A stretch of DNA of 64,000 bases from Climacium dendroides (lineage: Eukaryota; Streptophyta; Bryopsida; Hypnales; Climaciaceae): contig OX467082.1 in assembly GCA_950106755.1 (NCBI GenBank), positions 3,162,001-3,226,000 of the forward strand, in the 5' to 3' direction. Numbering within the stretch: the first letter of the stretch is position 1; each line of letters begins with the position of its first letter. Shown in pieces: positions 37,553-50,600 of the stretch. The notes under the pieces were generated by a model that saw only the letters and a list, made by a program, of their open reading frames with translations, was not told where the DNA came from and did no database searches. A program made the translations under genes and the position numbers.

Positions 37553-40500
37553 ATTAATGTTTATCGAAACAATTAATGTCTATTTTTTGGGGAGTTGTAG
37601 TTGGTCCCTCGTTTGAAGGCAACATGAGTTGTTGCTTTGATAGCATCGGATGGTTTCCATTGAAACTATGTACATGATGATGCTTGTAGCATTTATTACA
37701 CTATTTGCTTTTGATAGAACAAAGTCTCTTCTTTATTAGACTTACAAGCTTCAAAGTGTATGTATGTTTATATGATGTGACGGGAGGTGTTGGAATGAGA
37801 GGATTCTACTTGTATCAAATTTGTTAGAGTTGGTAAAGATTTTGGGTGTGAATTTGTATTTCCCTTGTCACTTGAAACATATAGCATTTTTCTCATTTGT
37901 AAGTGTCATTTTATCCACTGTGATATTAAGTTGTTACCTATTTTTTCTTTGGATAGTTTAGTTTATAATGATGATTAAGCCAAAAATGTAATTTTTCTCC
38001 AATTAACAAAATGATTGAATATTTGTATTGATTCTAAGTAGATCATCAAAAAATTGATGCTAGAGTACATTCTTAATTTCTTTGCGGTTTGATTGTTCAT
38101 TTTTAATTTTTTTATGATAGATTGTTTCACTAAAAAAAAAAGGGGCTTTAATTAATAGTAGATCAATGCATTTACATTGATTACAACAAATTTTATTGGG
38201 CTTAGTAGTTTCGGTAATCCTTTAAACATCAATCAAGATAGTTTCATTGATTTGACCAAAAAAATTTACTTAGTTGATTTGGCACCCCCTAAACATCATT
38301 TTCATTTTTTCACATTTGTAGTAAAAGGACAGAGTTGGCAAAAAATAATTGTTTAAAAATAAGCCAACAAATCTATAAAATAAATGAAAAAAAATTTCAA
38401 ATTCAACAAGATTTAAATGGTCAGAAATTGAAAATGTCTAATGTTAGCAAAAAAAATCCAAAATAATGTCCAATGATCATTTACCACCAAGTGATTTATA
38501 AACGGAACAATGAAGGACTTACTTCAATACCATTTAGTGAATATATGGGGTAGAGAGATTGTTTATTTAATGAAATTTATTGTTTGCTATGAATCCTCAA
38601 AGAATATGGGATAATTTGAAGATAAGAGCTTCACTATTCATTGTCAAAATGTAGGAATCATGTGCAAAGTAGAATTTCAAACCTCATTTTGGCCTAGTAA
38701 AATAACTTTTTTCAATAACTTTGAACTAAAAAAATGAAAATAACTTTAACAAAAAAAGTTTTTTGTTTATAAAAATAACAATAATTCTTTTTGTTTGAAA
38801 TTGTCATAAAAATGTTCTTTCAAGCCCCTCTCTAAAATTTGACCATAAATTTTGAATGAAGGCTTGAAATCTCAAACAGATTTTTGGAGATGAAATTCAA
38901 TTTGATTGTATGCACTAACTATATTCAAAATTTAAAAAAAAAATATTCTACATTGCCTAAATGAAGTTTAAAGTTCTACTTTTTAACCACAATTCCTACT
39001 TTCGACCTAATTATGAGCATTGAGCTTTTACTAATCCTAATTTATACGTCCCATGTGGATTGTTTTACTTCCTACCACCTCACTTGTATAAAGAGCTTGT
39101 CTTCTCATTTCTCCAACCATGAAGGTAAATGGCGTGCAAAGGTTATAGTTGTCTTCTCCAATGTGGCAACAATTAGATGAATATGACATCCAATATGTCT
39201 AGTATCCTCTTTGTTTGTCTAATAAAGTCAAATAAAGTCAACTTTAAATTTGACTTTCCAATAACTTTCAAATAAAACACTTTCTCTTTCCAATATTAAC
39301 ATATTAAAGTTTCATTTTATTGAAGTGTATCAATTGAATTAACACTTGTTATATTTAAAATTTTGAGTCATACTTGAAATGAGATTTCTATGAGTAGTCA
39401 ACTTTGAAAAAGGCCTTATTAGATATGTTTAGACAGACAAATTCTCATATGACATACTACGTTAGACCGACAACATGACACTTAGACCTTGAAAATGTGT
39501 CTGATAAGACAACTCTAGCAAAGGTTATGTGTAGTATTCATTGAATTACTTTGAATATAGTATTGAAATTTTTAAAATTAAATTTTAAAGTGTATTATCT
39601 ATTTATGAAAACTATAATTAATTATTTGGTATATGGTTCTATGTTCAAATCCTAGTGGTGGCCATGGCAATTGGTGATGTGGTAGTCTTACACATGTGGC
39701 AGATTTGCCAACATGACAACCTTACTTGCATTCTTGTTTATGCTTATGTGGCATTTCAATCCATGTGATGAATGTTGCCTATGTGGTAGTCCATATAGAA
39801 TATAAATAATTTTTTAAAATTCAACCAAATCTAGAAATAAAATCAACATAAATTCATAAAAGTATTGATTATTGTCCAAACCAAAATGATCTAATCAATT
39901 GTCCAAATCAACATGCATTTTTAAATTTTCCTATTGAAGTGGATATTGAATTTTCTAGTAGTATCAAACTATCAATTTTTGGATTTTCATTATTGCCACA
40001 TCTACTTGTGCAAGAAAACTTCAACAATACTTAGAATTTTGGTTTTGGAAATGGAGGTGCCACTTGTTTACCCTACCCATGCAACTCACTACATTTATTT
40101 TCAACTACAATTATTGTAAGTCTCTCAATATGTGCGGAATGGAGATTTTTGCTAGATTTTGAATAGTGAACCATTTCCAGTTTTGAAGTACTAATTAAAG
40201 TAGATTAGCTTTTCAAATGTGTAGTGAAATGCCTACTTGGCATTATTTTATGAAGTTGAAATTAGGATCATGGTAAGATGAAAAAGTTATCAAATTTGGG
40301 TGTGTCAAGTGATATGGAATTCAAAAGTTGTATGTTTGCCAATTGAAAAGTTAGTAGATGGAATGGTAATAAGGAAGTGGTATTTAATTATCTTTACAAT
40401 CAATTGTTTTTGACCCACTACAAGAGTAGGAGTTACAAGTCTAGCCCAATTTTTTATTAAATTATTTTTTTACAATAATTAATGCAAAGTAGTTGTCAAA

Positions 40501-41040
40501 TTAGATATTGTTGTATCTTGTGTATTTGTGACTATGTATGTGTTGTGCTAAACTGTTAATGTGAGAGTTGTAAATGTGTATCTTGCTGCCTATTGGAATT
40601 ATGATTGTGAATGTGTGTTTGTAAGTCCACTCAAAAATTGTCTTGTGATTGAATGTATGTGCAACTAAGTGAAATTCTTGGTGAAATTCTTGAAATTGCT
40701 TGATTTGATTGTATTATTGTTTGCTGTCATTGTAGTTGGATTTTGTTATTGTGTCTCAATGTATTATGGGAGAATTGATCAAGTTGGAATTGTCCGTGTG
40801 TGGATTGAAGGTGATCTAATATAGTATGAATTGTATGTCATTAGAAAATTGAATTGAATAAGAACAAGGAATGTGTATGATGATTGTGGTTGTATGGTTT
40901 AGGTTATTAGTTGAGTGATTCAAATATATTTTCTAGATTAAAAGTAATGAGTGTAAGTTGAGTATAAATAGTTGAATATGAATTGTTCTAAAAGCCATAA
41001 TTTACCAAGTTGGAAGCCTCCCCTTCCAAGTCTTCTCGAT
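37553..41040. other. PDR-B 3' flank and AT-rich spacer
   Basis: The first few hundred bases probably contain the PDR-B 3' untranslated region. The rest is strongly AT-rich with poly-A and poly-T runs. The block at 38860-38995 repeats sequence from 18150-18300 (for example ACAGATTTTTGGAG). No gene could be supported. Confidence 0.45.
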
Positions 41041-42179
41041 CATTGTTTCGAGGGTCCAGCAGCACCAAATTGTATTGAGCGTTGCTAAAGGATAACAAGA
41101 TTTGTGTTGGTTCCTTGGGAGACATTCCTTCGGATCACATCATGGCTCAAACGTTGCCACCAGTGCTTCACATTCAAATAGACAATTCTTGGAGAGAGAA
41201 CAAAAACAAATACGTCTTCTATTTTGGATCCCTCTTGGTTGTAAGACAAATTGTGAAAGAAGTGGTGGTATCCTTCATGATAGTAGGGCACACGCATGAT
41301 AACATCGACGCATCTTTTGGACAATGGAACATGGCCCTCTGCAAAAAGGACCATCCAATATTGCCGTTGTTGATGCAATCGTATATGGAAATAGAAGAAG
41401 TTCTATTCATTCCACACCTTGTAGAAGAGGTGTGTGATTTCAAGGCTTACATGAAATCTTATCTTGGAATGAAGAAGAAGCAATTGGTGGGTCATTCAAA
41501 CGGAAGGCAATACAAATTTTTCATGAACGACAACGGTTGGCCCATCATGCAATACAAACTAGCGTGTACCGACATTCAGTGGTTGCCTAAAGATGGCTTG
41601 AAGTTATGGAAGGAAGATGCCGAACACAAACCTCAACTTCCTCAAGGTGATCCCCCGCGTATGAAATCTAAGAAAATGACTAATAAAGCGGAGATTCTAC
41701 GTGGACTCTACCGATACATCCAACACTAGAGAAACATTGCAAAAGAGGATGGGATTAGAGAGTACAAGGCCCACATGTCGTACTTGGTGACATATTAGAC
41801 CGCCGTGACCAATGCAATGCATAATAGAGAAGAGCAAGAGCCTCTACATTCTCATGAACTACAACAAGGATTTTGGCCTCGAACTTGACAATTGGGGGAT
41901 TTTATGACAGACTTCATGCAAGATGGAAGCACGCGAGAGGAGCTAGAGGCAGAAGACCCTTACATTGGCATCTTAGAGGGGAAACCACTAGGTGCATACA
42001 ACGTGGCCACTGATATTCATGAAGGCTTTTATGTATTTGTGAGACTAGCATTAGATTGCGAGGATCTGATTTGGTTTGGTAGGACTGTTGCGAATCCAGA
42101 ATTTGATCCAAAAGTGGACCACTTACGCAAAGTCCTCGTGCAATGGTACATACCATGCAGAATGTCCAAGGACATGTGA
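41040..42179 (+). pseudogene. DUF7869-like protein relic, three in-frame stops
   Basis: One continuous frame runs from about 41082 to 42179 but is stopped by TAG at 41727, TAG at 41796 and TGA at 41886. The first part contains QIDNSWRENKNKYVF and VGHTHDNIDASFGQW, resembling the conserved D-N-x-x-R-E-N-K-N and G-H-T-H-D-x-I-D motifs of DUF7869, often found in multicopy, transposon-associated genes. The second part (41892-42179) includes a CEDLIWFGRTVANPEF stretch. The N-terminal part is missing. The stops are single-base changes from CAG or CGA, fitting cytosine-methylation decay. The family match is from memory of motifs and is moderately sure. Confidence 0.6.
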
Positions 42180-43523
42180 CGGTTGTATGCAGGGTGGGAT
42201 ACAAAGACCAATTTTAGATGGAAGATCAAGCAAGCGAGAATACTCACCATTGTCCACTGTAAAACACTAATTGAATGCAAGGCCCCTAATTTGGATTAGG
42301 GAGGGGGGGACCACGGCCCACACCTTGATCACAAAAACCCTCTACGAACATTTGGTACTCCACCACTTCTAGGCAATTCTGTCATAATGGCGTTAGTCCA
42401 CATACACTCTCAAAAATTGCCAAAATGGTCCTACTCGCGCAAGTGGCATGTGGAATATGAGAATATCGCCATTTTAATGAAATTTCCCATATTGAATCTC
42501 AAGCACCAATTCAAATGAATATTATATTATCAAAGAAAGGACTAATTTTTCGATCTTGTAGAAAAGTCTTCAAAAGTTTAGCCACAAATTGAGGTCATCG
42601 AAACTTATGTGAAATCCATTGTATTCCCCTAAGTAATAATGGTCCTTTAGGGATTATCTAGAATTCAAGTAATAAACTTACCAAAGTTTTGTCAATATTT
42701 GATTCTTCAACTCTTATATTGTAATATTCTTGCATTTTCACAAATGTTTTCTTCAACATACGCTATTCCAAATTATATCGGAATTTCTTATTTCATCAGT
42801 TATTAGTTATAGATGCATCACTATACCATAAGACAAAAAGTTGAAAAAGAGAGCTTTACAACATAATTATAAGCGCATAAAAATAATATCTTCCATCATA
42901 AACCTTTAATGCACAATTGGACATATATGACATCTCTTTTGGTCATTTAGTCCTTCTCTATTGTCATATCAATCACAAAATTCACTAAACATTTAACAAT
43001 TTTCATATTTCCATTCACATTGCGGTATTCAACATCTTTAGCCACATATGTCAAATCATACAATTTAAGACAAAAACTTGTCAATTGAATAATTATCGAT
43101 TGACACTTGAAAACAATGCATTTTTAATAATCTCATGATTTTAAGATTTTCATCTAAACATACAATGACAAATGACGTTGAGACTTTTAAGTACTCCAAA
43201 ATTATTATCAATTAAAACATGCACACCAACTACAAACGTTCAAATGCACCTTCAATTGGAACTACATTGACATTAACTGGTGATAAAAGTGGTGTATATA
43301 ATTCATATATACTACACAACTATGTAATTTGTATGCGTACCACTACGCGTCTTTGCCTCTATAGATATTGCATAGTGCATACTCCTATGATTATATATAA
43401 TATCATTAAAGTTTAATATGACCTACAGAAGTGCTCATCCGATATAGGCCAATGGAATGAAGAAGTAAATTGCGAAATCACTTGCACCAAACTACTATGA
43501 CCATTGGGACTATTTACGCAAAG
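42180..43523. other. AT-rich spacer
   Basis: No gene is seen. A MITE-like end (GCCATTTTAATGAAATTTCC near 42468-42490) matches the insertion in PDR-B intron 2, and a G-run lies near 42301-42309. Confidence 0.4.
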
Positions 43524-44675
43524 TCACTTCAAGTACAACTGAAAGACTTGTACTAAGTCTTTATGCTCGTACTTCACATGTAAACCACCTCTATAACCTT
43601 GCAAACGGTAATATGCCTCCGACATACATGTCATGTTGATCTTTTGAACTAGTTGACCAATGACAAACTCCTCAAATTTCATGAAAAGTGTAGGTATGTT
43701 CTTTACATCTGCATCTCTTCTATATACATATGTAATCTTTAGATTCACCCACCACCTCCTCCTCCTCCTCAAAGCTTAGTTTCAGTCATTTGTCGATGTG
43801 AATATATACAATGACTTTATGGAGGCAATACTAATCATAATCATCTCCCAATTGCAAACTCCAATGTAAACCCATGACTCATCTTCGGGAAAATGAAACA
43901 TGATGTTGTCTGAAGAAGTGTCGTTGTAGAAATGTTTAGCGCTGTGCACTACATTCACGAAATGTAGTAATACCCAAGCAAGCTCCGTGCGCTTTGCTCT
44001 CCATTGCTTGAGACGGTGAGCATGAATGATCTCTTCATCTGTGACGTTGGGGTCATACTGAATTTGAATGAATATGTTGTTTGGATAATCGTAATTCATT
44101 CTCAATATTTCAAGCAAAGTACCATTGTTCTATTAAAATGAGTACCCTTCATTCCATATTGTATAAAAAAGCGTATCACTCCATCATGCAAAATTTGTAC
44201 AACCATCGACTCAGTATTGTGTTCCATCTCCGCAAATTCTGGTTGTTGACCTTTTTAGAGAGACATTTTCGCTGTAAACTCCCGAAATGCTTGAATCTCA
44301 CCACATCCTTCAATTCACACCCTCTGAATTGTTGCATAGCCACCTTACATGATTTTGTTATCTTGAGGAATCACCCTCGCTATTTCTGGGAGTACTATTA
44401 GATGGCGACGTGTATTTTGTATGTGCTAAATCCTTTCTATGCTTGCCCACCAAGTCAAGTGATCTTACCCTATCATGTCTTTTAGAAAACGGTTTCATCC
44501 GATTTATGGACATGTTCACTTTCATAATCACATGTTCAAAGGCTTCATCATTTGAACGATGAATCGTTTCAAATTTCTCTAGAATTACCTTAGCATTCCA
44601 TAGTGCATTATGCAACCATTTGCCCAACCAAGTTTGAAAATTCTTTTTCTCCGTTTGATCATTCCACTCCGACAC
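43524..44675 (-). pseudogene. Broken protein kinase-like gene
   Basis: Three minus-strand frames line up with stops and shifts between them: 44675-44358, 44117-43782 and 43772-43524. The middle one reads VHSAKHFYNDTSSDNIMFHF followed by VYIGVCNWEM. This resembles a kinase catalytic loop (H-x-D-x-x-x-x-N, here YNDTSSDN) and a DFG region (here CNW). The first frame is charged and helical; the last is short and basic at its start. The usual catalytic Asp-Phe-Gly is absent and several stops intervene, so it is a relic or part of a mobile gene family. Exact boundaries are unsure. Confidence 0.4.
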
Positions 44676-45083
44676 CTATAAGGCCTTCATCATACTATCT
44701 TTCATATCTCTTTTTAACTTTTCAGTGCCCTACTCTCAGTATCAAACATATTTGGTGTCAAAAAATATTGTAGTCTCCGTTTCATAAAACTCAACGGTGT
44801 ATTAAAAACATTTTGCAACATTTTGAGAGATTGTCGATAGTGAACTCAATAGAAGCCACGAATGCTCTTCCCTTCTACGGCTTGGCATCTTGATGAACGT
44901 CGCAAGTTTTTAAGAAAAATCGACAAAGGTTATTCCAAATGATAGACCCTTACCTTCTCAAAGAGAGGAACCAATGGAGGTCAAACCACCAAACTCTTTG
45001 CTCTCTCTTGCAAGCAAGGAGGAAGGCAAAAGTGAGATGCGAATAGCTCATCTGCCTCAATCTTTTGTATGTGACGGACGGCC

Positions 45084-45460
45084 ATGTCATTGAGTGGACG
45101 GAGGTTGTCCGCATTAGCGGACGGACAATCGTCCGCCTCGTCAAGTCCATTTGATTGGGTGAACGATCAGCCATTTAACAAATCGGACGGTCTTGACGAG
45201 GCAAATGGCCTTGTTAGCTTGATGCCCTCTATCTGGTTCGTCCTGGCTGTCCAATCTAACGGACGCTAATCCATCCGCCTCGTTGGGGCGTTCGATTGGA
45301 CGGACAATAGCCATGCGCTGGATGGACTCGGCCATCTATCATATTTGAGCCATCTGATCTGGTGGACGGCCAATTATCCGCTTGATTTCAACCATCCAAT
45401 TAGGCAAACAATCGGCCATCCGCTGAAGCGCGGTTGTCCGTCAAGAGGACAGTTGTTGCG
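45084..45460. repeat. GC-rich degenerate repeat cluster
   Basis: Variants of GGACGG, TTGTCCG, CATCCG and CAATCGTCCG recur in both orientations within about 380 bp, in a spacer that is otherwise AT-rich. The pieces form short inverted and direct repeats and no protein family is recognisable. It ends next to the MITE at 45466. Confidence 0.5.
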
Positions 45461-45465
45461 CGGCT

Positions 45466-45646
45466 GGGGTAGATTGACCCCCTCGTTCGGCCAAGTGGGC
45501 CAATTTTGAAATTTTTTATTTTTTGCACATGATTTTATTTGCAAATTTAGAATTCATATTTGCAATCAAAGACGAAGGGCCCAAAATAGGAGGCTTTTTT
45601 TTACATGCACCCCTGATAAGGCCGAATGAGGGGGCTAATCCACCCC
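45466..45646. mobile_element. Short MITE with GGGGTAGATTGACCCCC ends (copy 2)
   Basis: The left end GGGGTAGATTGACCCCCTC and the inverted right end GGGGTGGATTAGCCCCCTC match at 16 of 19 positions, and the inner bases CGTTCGGCC and GGCCGAATG extend the inverted repeat. The interior shares words with the 15306-15520 element. The length is 181 bp and there is no coding capacity. Confidence 0.7.
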
Positions 45647-45649
45647 ATT

Positions 45650-47585
45650 TGCTATAGTAATGGCCCTAAATGGACAAACCATTGTCCCTTAGAAGACAAT
45701 TGGGAATTTGGGCAGGTTTTTATGATCTCAATTTTTAATGAAACTTCTTGAAGCTTTTACATAAATAGAAAAAGTGATTAGCTTTGTGGGAATACAATTT
45801 GTATTTTAGTTGGTACTTAGGAGCAAAAGTTATAGCACACAAAGCCCAGATTTGAACTTGATGGGCCAAAAAATAAATTAAGTAATAATTGAAATTAAAA
45901 TTAAATTTTTTTTCCTTCTACGTCGTATTTTTGTCTACATCTTCAACTTTGATTAATTCCATTTGGATTTGTTATGAAAAAATTATAAACAATCTTCTTT
46001 TTTCGCCTTCTCAGACAATTTAAGGAAAAATAACTTCTAGGATTCATATTGAAATGCAACTTTCATACCAAACTTGCCTCCAACTACAATTGAGAGATTT
46101 CAATGTTAACAAATGAAACTATTTGTACCAATCACCATTATTATAGTCTTTAAAATTCCTTATAGTTGTCACATGAGTGTGTACCTATTTTTAATAGCTA
46201 TTGAGACAATGCGACATCATGTAGAATTCACTAGATCGCCTAACCATCCTCGTATCTAGTACCCACTAACTTCTATGTTAAAAGGTGTATTTGATTTGTA
46301 ACTTTGTAAAACTTCTTTGAGTCATTTAGCATTATCCTACTTTGACATAGAGATAGTGTATGGATCCTTATAAAATACTACTCCTAGCCCCCATCCATAA
46401 ATCCAAAGAACCTATTTTCAAAACAAAATATACTTTGCTTTCATATAACTATGTATACTACCTATAATTCTACAATTTCTAATTCTTTCTACCCTACTTT
46501 AGATTGATTAAATGTCAATCCCCACACTTACAAAACCACCACCTTCCTTCGAATTAATAAACTTCTATACAATTTGGGATCAATTAATATGGAGTAGTAA
46601 AAAACAACAAATTGTTGATAGATGATTGGATGTGGGAAATTGATAAAGTTTGGTGGACAATGATTATGGACTTTTTACACCAAAATAGGAAAACCCTCGT
46701 AGGAAAACTTGATAAATTTTAGCAAACATTCTTTATAATGATTTTTAGAAAGCAAGATTTGAACCTTAGGATGCAGATGATTTTCATAATTTCTTTTGCA
46801 ATATGGCAAGTGTTTGACTATAGATTGGTCTATGTACTTAGAATTTTGAAAATTGTGTTTCTTGATATATTTGTTCTTTTTATTCATTAGCAAATAAAAA
46901 TTTGGATTCATGCAACATTTTTGTTTGTAAAATCTTACATTAATATTGCATACAATATTAGATGATACATGGCATTAAGAAAAGTGAACTACTACAATTT
47001 TAATTGGCAATGTTGGCAAAGGCATTATTGACTTGAGCAAACCTCTTGGCTATTCATTGAATTCACTATCACATTTGAATTTGTCACCACTATTTCCTCT
47101 ACAACTTCAAATTTTTAATCAAAATAGTAATCGGAACACTTAACACAAAATCTTGCTTTTAAAGAAAATACATAGTCCAAGAGTCACTCATATTGCCTTT
47201 ACAAAGGTAATCATGGGACTTCAAATGAACAAGACCTTGACATACTCAAATCATTTTTAAGGTATAATCATGATTGGAGTTCCTCTCTTATGTTTGGTGC
47301 ACTTCTTTTGTGTTGTGGTCACCACGCCAAGGACACTTCAGAGTTTGAAGAAATAGGAGAATCCAATCAAAAAAAGATCACCCATGACAAGGATGCTAAA
47401 GTTCTGTTCTCTCTTGGTGTTAAAGAGTGTTGTTATTGAGGTTCAAATTGCAAACATCACCTGTAACATCAAGTGTGAACATACCTTAAGTTTAATTGGA
47501 AGTCTTGGAAAGGGGTCTTGAAATGCTTCCGCACCTCTTTTGAAGACTTCTGCACAGATGGCTGGTCTCACACGACGCACCTTCG
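45650..47585. other. AT-rich spacer upstream of the VPS3-like gene
   Basis: Nothing beyond short AT-rich frames is seen. The last few hundred bases probably include the promoter of the VPS3-like gene. Confidence 0.4.
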
Positions 47586-47589
47586 TTAT

Positions 47590-47597
47590 TAGGGTTT
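47590..47597 (-). promoter_or_regulatory. Telobox upstream of the VPS3-like gene
   Basis: TAGGGTTT (the reverse of AAACCCTA) lies 49 bp before the ATG at 47647, in the promoter or 5' leader. Teloboxes are common near transcription starts of plant housekeeping and growth genes; function here is inferred. Confidence 0.5.
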
Positions 47598-47646
47598 GAA
47601 GCTTGCGAGCTCGCGAGCTCGCGCTTGTGGACGTTGGTCCCTTGCA

Positions 47647-50600
47647 ATGGAGCTCGCGGCGGAGGAGCCGCTCCCGATCGGGGGCATCGGGCGCGACGCC
47701 GTGCGCGTGGCGCTGGACGCGACTCCGCTGCGAGGCTTGCCCATCCCTTCGTGTAGCATCCAGGCTCTGGCAGTTGCGCGGCTGTCAACTACGGGATCGC
47801 TACTTGTGTACCTGGGCACGGACAATGGTCATCTCCTCCTCTTCACATTGTCCGATCCCGCCTCTTCTGCTACAAACTCGTCCAAAGCTTCCGAGCCCTC
47901 GCGCAATTCGCCGTCGCAAGCCGTGCCGTCAGGTTCGTCCGTTTCGATTTCACCTTCGTCATCGTCAGGGTTTGATGGTGCGCAATTGAAGCCCGCGGGG
48001 TGGAGTGTGCGTGAGGGGAATGGATCGAGCGTTGGCCAGCATTCGTTGCCTGGATCGCCGATTCGACAAGGGGAGAGAGAAAGTCGGAAATCGGTCGGGG
48101 TGGAAATGGTGCTTAGGAAGAGGAGAATTATGGGGAAAACGCCGATTCAGGCGTTATGCGCGTTGCCTGAGGCTAGACGGATTGCGATTCTGTTCGACGG
48201 GCAGGTTTGTCTCTTGGACATGGGGACCTTAGGTGCAATGGAGAGGTTATCTGGGACGAAGGGCGCTTCAGCGCTAGCCCGGGCGGTTTCTAGTCCTTCA
48301 ATGGATGTACAAGAGCAAACCGAGCCAGGGACACCGCATTCGGAAGAAAAAATAGGATTTATGGGGAAATTTTCTCGGCCTTTTGGTCGATTGGGATCTC
48401 AATCGGAATTGTCGTTGAGTAAATTGTCGGGAACGCAGAGTATATGTCTTAGCAGGTTAGCCGTCTCTGTAAGAAGGAAGATTATGATTTATGAGATCCG
48501 GGCAGTGGAGCCACCTCCTCCAGTGGACAGGACTGCTGGAAGTCAGCGTCGATCGAATCTTGGTTGGGATGATGCGACCACGGTGTCGGCCACCAAGGTG
48601 CGAGAAGTCGCGGGTGTTGATGGAGTTCTGACGATGGTGTGGGTTGAGAAGACCATAATGGTGGGCACGCAAGACGAGTACTTGCTTGTTTCGTTAGTTT
48701 CGGGGCAAGGACTGCCTATTTTTTCTCTACCGCCAGATTTGCCTTATCCTCCGATCTTGAAACTGTTTCCGAAGGAGCTTGAGGTTCTGCTTATGGTGGA
48801 TAAAGCTGGCATTGTAGTCAATGCTGAAGGGCAACCCACGGCGGGGAGCTTGAATTTCAGTGCAGTCCCAGATGCCATTGGCCAAACTCCTCCTTATGTA
48901 GTTGTAGTGAAACAGGGTCACACTGAACTCCACCACCGAAAAACTGGTGCCAAAATTCAGTCTCTTGACCTTGCAGGCGCAGGAATTGGGCGCTATTTAG
49001 TGGCGGAGGATGTAGGCGGTTCATTCGTTGTCATCGCTAGTGGTGTAAAGGTGAGAGTTTATCATGATTTCGAAATAGTGTCCACTAGCACTAAAACCTC
49101 ATAAAAACTAGCGATTTTAGGCATTCTTTTAGTTCACATACTGAATCGAAGTATCAGATGGATTGAAATAGAAGTTAATCGGAGATAATTGGTTAATATG
49201 GTTGTTCTAGCTGTCTCGTGAATGAGGTTAACGGCATTTTATTTGGAATTCTATTACATCATGATCGCGAAGCAGGCATCACCTCTCTCAGTTTAGAGTG
49301 GACTTAGAGAGCTTGCAATTACGAACTACAATATAGTAAGCTAATTATTATTTTTTGAGTTCTGCAGGTTTGGTTTTTACAACAGGTATCACTTGACGAT
49401 CAAGTCCGCGACCTTTTGAAGCAACGACAGTTTAATGAAGCTGTGCGATTAGCTGAAGAGGCTGTTAGGGACGGAAGCGATAATGCAGCTAAAGAGAGAC
49501 TTGCAATTGTTCATGCTGAAGCGGGTTTTCTGTTATTGTTCGACTTACAGTTCGAACTAGCGATGGACCATTTTCTGTTGTCCGACATCTTAAAACCCTC
49601 TGAGCTTTTCCCATTCTTCCCTACTCTTACCACACGTTGGCGAACCTTGGTACGTCTAATTCTTAACACAAATCTGACGGTTTGCAATCATGGCTAGAGT
49701 TCGATCAGTATTCAAGATTTTCGATCACTTCTTTTATTATCAGTTACCAATCAATTCTTGCCTTCTCAAGTTACATCAAACTCAGACACAGAATCAGGAT
49801 AGGATCTGTGCTTTGAAAGGTGGTAGGGCTGGTGTCTTTCATTCTTACGAATACTTTTAGGAGAGTTTGTCATTTGAACGGCGTCATTTTTCTGATGTTG
49901 TAGACACCGCGGAAACGATATTGGGGTTTACATCCGCCTCCGCAGCCACTAACGTCCGTAATAGATAGCGGATTATGGGCCGTGCACAGTGGAATGCTCG
50001 TGCTTGTGAACGAACCGAAAGTCACTAATCTGCTGGCGCAAGGTCCTTCTGCAAAATCAGCTATTATAGACCATTATATGGGAGTTGCCACACAGAGTTT
50101 TGTTCGGTAATGCTCTAACTCGTTGTCCCTGTTTGATGCCTGCATATGGGATCATTGTTTGCCACGCCACCATTATTTATCAACTTGACATTATGCATTC
50201 CTGAATTATCTCTTGTTTCATCAGGTACTTTAGGGTGGTACGTGACAGAGATCTTGACGCTAATGTGAAAGGCGGGGTTGACACCCTTCTTTTGAAACTT
50301 TACACGGAACTCAATCAGACGGACGAGCTGAAGCGACTTGTATCCTCACCGAATAGTTGTGTCCTGGTATGTATTTCCTCAAACACGTTGAGTACCATAC
50401 TCTGATCCAGTTTCTGCACTTCGGTGATTGTTTCTATATAAACTGAAGCGATTAGTGCAGTCTTGATCTCCATTCAACGATATTATAGTCATGCCCACCA
50501 TTCTCAGAATCACAATTTCATCCCATATTGTTGTGGCCATAAGTCCGAGTGTGTCTACTTGTTCTTAGAAGTAGGAGTGTTAGAAAATTTGGGAAGGTGG

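Noticed and set aside
41085..41443. Minus-strand frames opposite the DUF7869-like relic
   Set aside because: The plus-strand frame has the recognisable motifs; these are shadows.
47492..47825. Minus-strand frames over the VPS3-like start
   Set aside because: The GC-rich first exon gives chance open frames. The plus strand carries the conserved protein.
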